This document shows positions 59,230 to 64,000 of a DNA stretch of 64,000 nucleotides, in pieces. The translations under genes were made by a program, and so were the position numbers. The DNA comes from Lolium rigidum (lineage: Eukaryota; Streptophyta; Magnoliopsida; Poales; Poaceae): NCBI RefSeq assembly GCF_022539505.1, contig NC_061508.1, forward strand, positions 36,512,256 to 36,576,255. The letters are read 5' to 3'. The notes beneath the pieces were generated by a model. The model saw only the letters and a list, made by a program, of their open reading frames with translations, searched no databases and was not told where the DNA came from. The first letter of the stretch is position 1. Every line of letters starts with the position of its first letter.

Positions 59230-60471
59230 ATGCGTATGTTGGGTTGGCCGGTGCGGGTGGAGGGGGAATCCATCAGGAGCCGGCAACCGGTGCGCATCCT
59301 CATTGCATGCCGCAACCCGGACAAGCTCAAGGGTATTGTCCAGCTATTCCACAAGAAGCTGGGCTACAACATCGGTGTCCATGTGGAGGACGCGGCCAGG
59401 GCGTCGCACTCTGCCCCACCTCCCCCCCCACGCGCGGGGCCGAAGGACGAGGACGACGATGACGATGATGTCGACGACCTCAACCCGTCCCGCAAGGAAT
59501 GGGATAGGCTGGGAGCGCGCGACAAGGCGCGGGCAGCGGCCTTCACTGCGGCGTCGGTGGAGGGGCCGGCTACCCACTCGGCCTCCGTGTTGCCGGACTT
59601 GGCGAACCTTGGGGGGTTCGCGGCGACCTTGCCGGTGGTGGAGGACCAATACGGAAGCAACCTCAAGGTGTGGCCCCTCCCTCTCCACCAGCTGGAGTAG
59701 GCCCACGCGGCGACGCAGTTTTTGGTGGCCGGGGTGGTGGGTGAGCCGCTGGGGGCGGGGCAGTCGGCTGCGGCCTCTCCTCCCTTGCTGGACTCGTCCG
59801 CCCTCCTTACATCGGAGTTCGATGGGGAGGACTCGGCGGGTTCCCCTTCATACTGTGGGGGCATGACCCCGCTGAAGACGGAGGATGGTGGTGACGAGGA
59901 GATGCGGAAGGCTGAGGGCCAGGTGGTCTACCAGGGCGCGCCGACGTCCGAGAGCGTGGCGGGCGTGCCTCGCAGATGTCAGACCAGGACGGTCCCTGCG
60001 GAGCCAGCTAGGAAGAGCGCTCACCTCACGGGGACTGCGACCCCCGTTCTTCAGCGAGCTCAGGAGAGGACGGCGGTGAAGAACCTTGACACATGTACGA
60101 TCAAAGACTTCTCCATTCTCCCTAATCTTCCGGACTCACACCTAGTTACCGTTACACACGATTGTGGGTTGGCTTTCGAGCGGGAGCAGCATACGGTGTC
60201 CAAGATCCTCTCCCTAATCAGGGCCAAAGAGGAGGCGCAGGTTGCGCTTTCCCTTGCGACCTTTCGCAAGGAGGTGGAGCTGGCAAGGGTTGCCCACTCC
60301 ACGACTGTTGAGGGGACCACGACAGATGGGGCTGCCGGGTGCCTCCCTCTGGACGACGATTCCACGTTGGTGGATGTTCCTGTCCTGGCCGCCACCCGAC
60401 CCACCACGGGTGGCAAACCCATGGCCGTTGTGGCGTCCCGTCAAGGACGGAGGAAGGCCCGTCGCGTCTAA
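59230..60471 (+). pseudogene. LINE ORF1, one in-frame stop
   Basis: A single frame of about 413 codons from ATG 59230 to TAA 60469-60471, broken only by TAG at 59698-59700. The N-terminal part (PVRILIACRNPDKLKGIVQLF, KKLGYNIGVHVED) is like the RNA-binding N-terminal domain of plant L1 ORF1 proteins. An acidic linker (DEDDDDDDVDDL) follows, then a long Ala/Glu-rich region and a basic end (RQGRRKARRV). No zinc knuckle is seen. It overlaps ORF2 by one base. Confidence 0.75.
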
Positions 60472-62034
60472 TGTGTGCGGGCTTCTATAACATCCGTGGG
60501 TACGGCAGACCCGGGCACCGTTCCCAGATCGAGGATTTTATGACCCGAGAACACCTAGATTTAGTAGGGTTGCAAGAGATGATGAAATCGTCCTTCACGC
60601 CTGCAGATCTAAGAGGAATCGACCCCGGGGGTATTCGTTTGGCACCATACCCCGGCGTTCGGACGCTCGGGGGGAATGCTCCTTGGTGTGAATGAAGATG
60701 CCTTTGATGTTCTGGGATGGCACTCGGGCACCGTCTTCATCCGTGTCGACATGAGGCAGCTAGACATCTCCAAGGAATGGTCCATGTTTGTGGTGTATGG
60801 GCTGGCCGACCATCGTAGGTCCCCGGAGTTTCTTCAGGAGCTCTCGTTGGCAGTGGGGGCCTGCCCCCTTCCCCTTGTGGTGGGGGGATTTCAATATGAT
60901 TAGGGGATCAGAGGATAAAATAACGACAACATTGACTGGCCACGGGTCCATTGCTTCAATGATTGTGTCGCTAATCTTGCCCTTAGGAAAGTCCGAAGGA
61001 CAGGGGCAAGGTACACCTGGACAAACAACCAACTGAATCCTGTCCGCTGTGTGATCGACAGGGCTTTCATGTCCGTAGATGGAGAAGCTCTCTTCCCTCT
61101 TTGCTCCCTGGTGGCGGATACTATTATTGGTTCTGACCACTCCCCTCTGATCCTTGGGTCAGGGAAGGAATACAGGAGACGGAGCCCACACTTCTTCTTT
61201 GAGAAGAGATGGCTCCAGAGACCCGACTTTGGGGATCTGGCCTCTGATAAGTGGCGTGTCCTTATGGCTGAGGTCGGGAGCTGCCAGGATCCCATTGAGC
61301 GGTGGCAACGCGTCTCCGCGGGCCTGTGACAGTTCCTGAAAGATTGGGACCTCAAGGCGGAGCTGCTTGCTCGGATACAAGTCCTTGATGGCTGCGTGCA
61401 CTCCACAGGTTTGGAGGATGAGGGTTGGGCCCTTCGCTACCATCTGGAAAGCCAACTCACCCATCTGTCCAAGGCGGAGGAGGAATATTGGCGACAACGG
61501 ATTCGTGTGGACTGGCTCACCAAGGGGGATGCGAATACGGCCTTTTTCCATGCCTTTGCCAATGGACATCGGCGTAAGTGCACCATCTCCGACCTTAACA
61601 CTGATTCGGGGATCATTGTGGAACCAAAGGCTCCGCAAGCGCACGTTTATGATTTATATCGTGCGCTGATGGAGGATGAAGGGGAACCAAATCTCTTCCA
61701 CCTTAACCCCACTATTTGGCATGGGTCGGGATGTGTGTCGGATGTGGAGAACGATAATCTCATGATTGCCTTCTCGGGGGAAGAAATCGATGAGGTTTTG
61801 GCCAGTATGAAGGTGGACACGGCGCCTTGACCGGATGGCTTTCTAGTGGCCTTCTTCAAACGTTTCTGTGAAACCCTTGATCCTGGATATCGCAAATGGC
61901 TTCGCTCTTGGGAGAGTGGACAACTCCAGGCTCAACTTTGGCGTGCTCTCGCTCATTCCGAAAGTCCCCGGGGCGGAGGACATTAAACAGTTTAGGCCTA
62001 TTGTGCTGATCACGGGGCGGTTCCTCGGCAATGC
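60471..62034 (+). pseudogene. LINE ORF2: AP-type endonuclease and start of RT, frameshifted
   Basis: ATG 60471 shares its A with the ORF1 stop (TAATG). Endonuclease motifs appear in order: YNIRGYGR, DLVGLQEMMKS (catalytic Glu), WHSGTVFIRVD, WWGDFNMIRG, VIDRAFMS, IIGSDHSPL (catalytic SDH). These define the exonuclease-endonuclease-phosphatase fold of L1 elements. A linker with HFFFEKRW, DWLTKGDANTAFFHAFA and then the RT onset (FSGEEIDEVLASM, P*PDGF, LSLIPKV, FRPIVL) follow. Frameshifts lie near 60680, 60895 and 61040; stops at 61327 and 61828. The polymerase domain is cut at about 62034. Confidence 0.85.
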
Positions 62035-62565
62035 CCACCGTGAGGGGCTTAGGGTTTAGAGAAAGGCGACGATGGAGGTTCCAGGAGCGAGACGGTACAC
62101 GACGTACCCAGGTTCACGTCCCCGCGGTGGAGGATCGCTACGTCCTGCTAGCAATCCACTATATGAATATATGTGTACAGGGGGCCGCCATAGGCGGAGT
62201 TGTTATATCTAATCTAATTCTAATTTGCGGGCTGCGATGTCTAGGTGTATCGCCTCTATGTATTTCTGTTTCTGAATATGTCTGTCCAGGGGGTGCCCCT
62301 GTCTGGCTTTATATATCAGCCAAGCTAGGTTTATAAGAGTCCTAGGAGGATTCGTATTGGAGTCTTCCTTCTTGTAATCCAAGTTGATATTCCTTGTGGG
62401 TCCAGCTTGTCGAGTCCTTGTGCTGGTCCATCTTCATAATCTAAACCGAGTATGGTAATGTCGGGTACCCGAAGGGTTATGCCCACATGAGTAGCCCCCA
62501 AGTGCCTGGCCGAAGTGAAGCTTCGGGCAGGGACTAAAGTTGTCATGATGAGGACATCCCTACTA
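62035..62565. mobile_element. TE fragment, LTR-like, class uncertain
   Basis: Begins near 'gtgaggggcttagggtttag' and contains 'ggtacacgacgtacccaggt', 'ccccgcggtggaggatcg' and 'gagtagcccccaagtgcctggcc', phrases I associate with common Triticeae LTR or leader repeats. No coding. The ends and duplication are not identified. Confidence 0.4.
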
Positions 62566-62776
62566 CACCACTACCTCCGTCATTGATAAATGAAGATGAA
62601 CCTGCTGTGAAGCTCAAGTCCAATGAAGTTCGGATTGGACCAATTACAAGGGCTCGTGCGAAGCTACTTAAACAACAGGTGAGCTTATTTCTAAACGGTA
62701 CTTTGATTGATGAGAACTTTATACTGCCTAAGTCCTATTACTTATGTATCATCATGTATCAAGAGGAGACGAGCAT
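62566..62776 (+). pseudogene. 3' coding tail of an Athila-like retrotransposon
   Basis: A frame containing VRIGPITRARAKLLKQQV, the conserved C-terminal tail seen in grass Gypsy polyproteins, leads into the LTR at 62777. Upstream parts are missing, so the element is truncated on its left. Confidence 0.55.
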
Positions 62777-64000
62777 TGATACGTCTCCAACGTACCTATA
62801 ATTTCTGATGTTCCATGCTTGTTTTATGACAATACTTACATGTTTTGCTTGCACTTTATAATGTTTTTATGCGTTTTCCGGAACTAACCTATTAACAAGA
62901 TGCCGAAGTGCCAGTTCCTTTTTTCTGCTGTTTTTGGTTCCAGAAAGGTTGTTCGGGCAATATTCTCGGAATTGGACGAAATCAACGCCAAACATCTTAT
63001 TTTTCCCGGAAGGTCCCAGAACACCGAAGGAGAGTCGGAGGCGAGCCAGGGGGGCCCCACACGACAGGGCCGCGCGGGCTCCACCCTGGCCGCGCCGGCC
63101 TATGGGAAGGAGGCCCCGTGGCCCCTCCGACTCCGCCTCTTCGCCTATTTAAGCCCTTTCGACCTAAAAACACAGTACCTTTTGACGAAACTCCAGAAAG
63201 ACTCCAGGGGCGCCACCGCCATCGCGAAACTCCAATTCGGTGGACAGAAGTCTCTGTTCCGGCACCCTGCCGGGACGGGGAAGTGCCCCCGGAAGCCATC
63301 TCCATCAACGCCATCGCCTCCATCATGCTCCGTGAGTAGTTCCCCCATGGACTACGGGTTCTAGATGTAGCTAGTTGGTATCATCTCTCACATGTACTTC
63401 AATACAATGATCTCATGAGCTGCCTTACATGATTGAGATTCATCTGATGTAATCGGTGTTGTGTTTGTCGGGATCCGATGGATTGTTACGTTATGATTGT
63501 CTATCTACAAAGTTTATGAAGTTATTGTTGCTGCAATCTTGTTATGCTTAATGCTTGTCACTAGGGCCCGAGTGGCATGATCTTAGATTTAAGCTTTATA
63601 CTTATTATTTAGATTGTATCTACAAGTTGTATGCACATGTCTATGTCCGGAACCAAAGGCCCCAAAGTGACAGAAATTGGGACAACTGGAGGGGAAGGCT
63701 TAGATATGAGGATCACATGTTTTCACGGAGTGTTAATGCTTTGCTCCGGTACTCTATTAAAAGGAGTACCTTAATATCCAAGTAGATTCCCTAGAGGCCC
63801 TGGCTGCCACCGGCTGGTAGGACAAAAGATGTTGTACAAGTTTCTCATTGCGAGCACGTATGACTATATATGGAAAACATGCCTACATGATTAATGATCT
63901 TGATATTCTGTCTTAATGCTATTTCAATCCTATCAATTGCCCAACTGTAATTTGTTCACCCAACACTTGTTATTGGAGAGTTGCCACTAGTGTAGATAGC
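62777..64000 (+). repeat. 3' LTR of a second TGATACGTCTCC-type element (runs off window)
   Basis: Starts TGATACGTCTCCAACGTACC after internal sequence, so it is a 3' LTR. It shares ordered blocks with the LTR at 8268 ('ggaactaacctattaacaag', 'tgtttgtcgggatccgatgg', 'aatttgttcacccaaca') but differs strongly between them, so it is a related family rather than the same one. The end is beyond the window. Confidence 0.85.

Larger units (their letters stand above)
59230..62034 (+). mobile_element. LINE (L1-type) retrotransposon, truncated
   Basis: Two overlapping frames, an ORF1 and an ORF2 with an endonuclease domain followed by the beginning of reverse transcriptase. Sequence homology ends at about 62034 inside the RT domain, where an unrelated LTR-like sequence starts, so the 3' end including the poly(A) is gone. 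The 5' end also seems incomplete because the usual N-terminal region of ORF1 is short. Confidence 0.85.

Noticed and set aside
1..64000. tRNA, rRNA or snRNA genes
   Set aside because: No cloverleaf with conserved A/B boxes or rRNA-like block was noticed; the only tRNA-related sequence is the retrotransposon primer site at 9875-9892. A covariance-model scan would be decisive.

Overview
This window looks like intergenic DNA from a large grass genome, most likely Triticeae (wheat, Aegilops or barley group). Evidence: Athila-like, Copia and long-LTR retroelements with clean 5-bp duplications, a CACTA transposon with TNPA/TNPD-type genes and a subterminal 'gccgacgg' repeat array, a Stowaway MITE, Tourist-like MITEs and a LINE. 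A 100-N gap marks a scaffold join. I see no complete, intact single-copy host gene and no RNA gene. The nearest host candidate is a plastid-transit-like first exon at the left edge (minus strand), which lacks an ATG.

Layout. 1-8267: old low-copy DNA made of mutually similar blocks, with a CACTA fragment, a class II remnant and the gap. 8268-16407: complete gag-protease-only LTR retrotransposon (LTRs about 1.6 kb, duplication CATGG). 16408-26642: more copies of the same blocks, a Helitron candidate, a Stowaway and two Tourist-like MITEs. 26643-40879: a minus-strand Copia element split into four coding pieces by three later insertions: a 1.5-kb solo LTR (27176-28690, CGAAC), a 6.7-kb LTR-like element (29290-35981, AGTGT) and a solo LTR (38811-40413, ACGGC/ACGGT) of the same family as the element at 8268. 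40880-44213: background DNA with another block copy and a MITE. 44214-56469: a 12.3-kb CACTA element with duplication TGG. 56470-59229: background. 59230-62034: 3'-truncated LINE. 62035-64000: an LTR-like fragment, then the 3' end of another LTR retrotransposon whose LTR runs off the window.

The CACTA element is the most interesting object. Between its subterminal arrays it holds a 338-bp tandem repeat (copies on both sides of a captured gene), an AP2/ERF-domain gene with its own TATA box and an upstream GGCGGGAAA-rich minisatellite, a truncated TNPD gene (catalytic part missing) and a nearly complete multi-exon TNPA-like gene. A 3.8-kb solo LTR with duplication TGCCA sits inside the AP2/ERF gene.

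The TE-free DNA shows recurring blocks (called R1-R5 here) at 1-8 kb, 16-22 kb and 42-44/56-58 kb. I read these as a decayed tandem array of at least four or five units, later spread apart by the transposons. Boundaries of these blocks are judged by eye.
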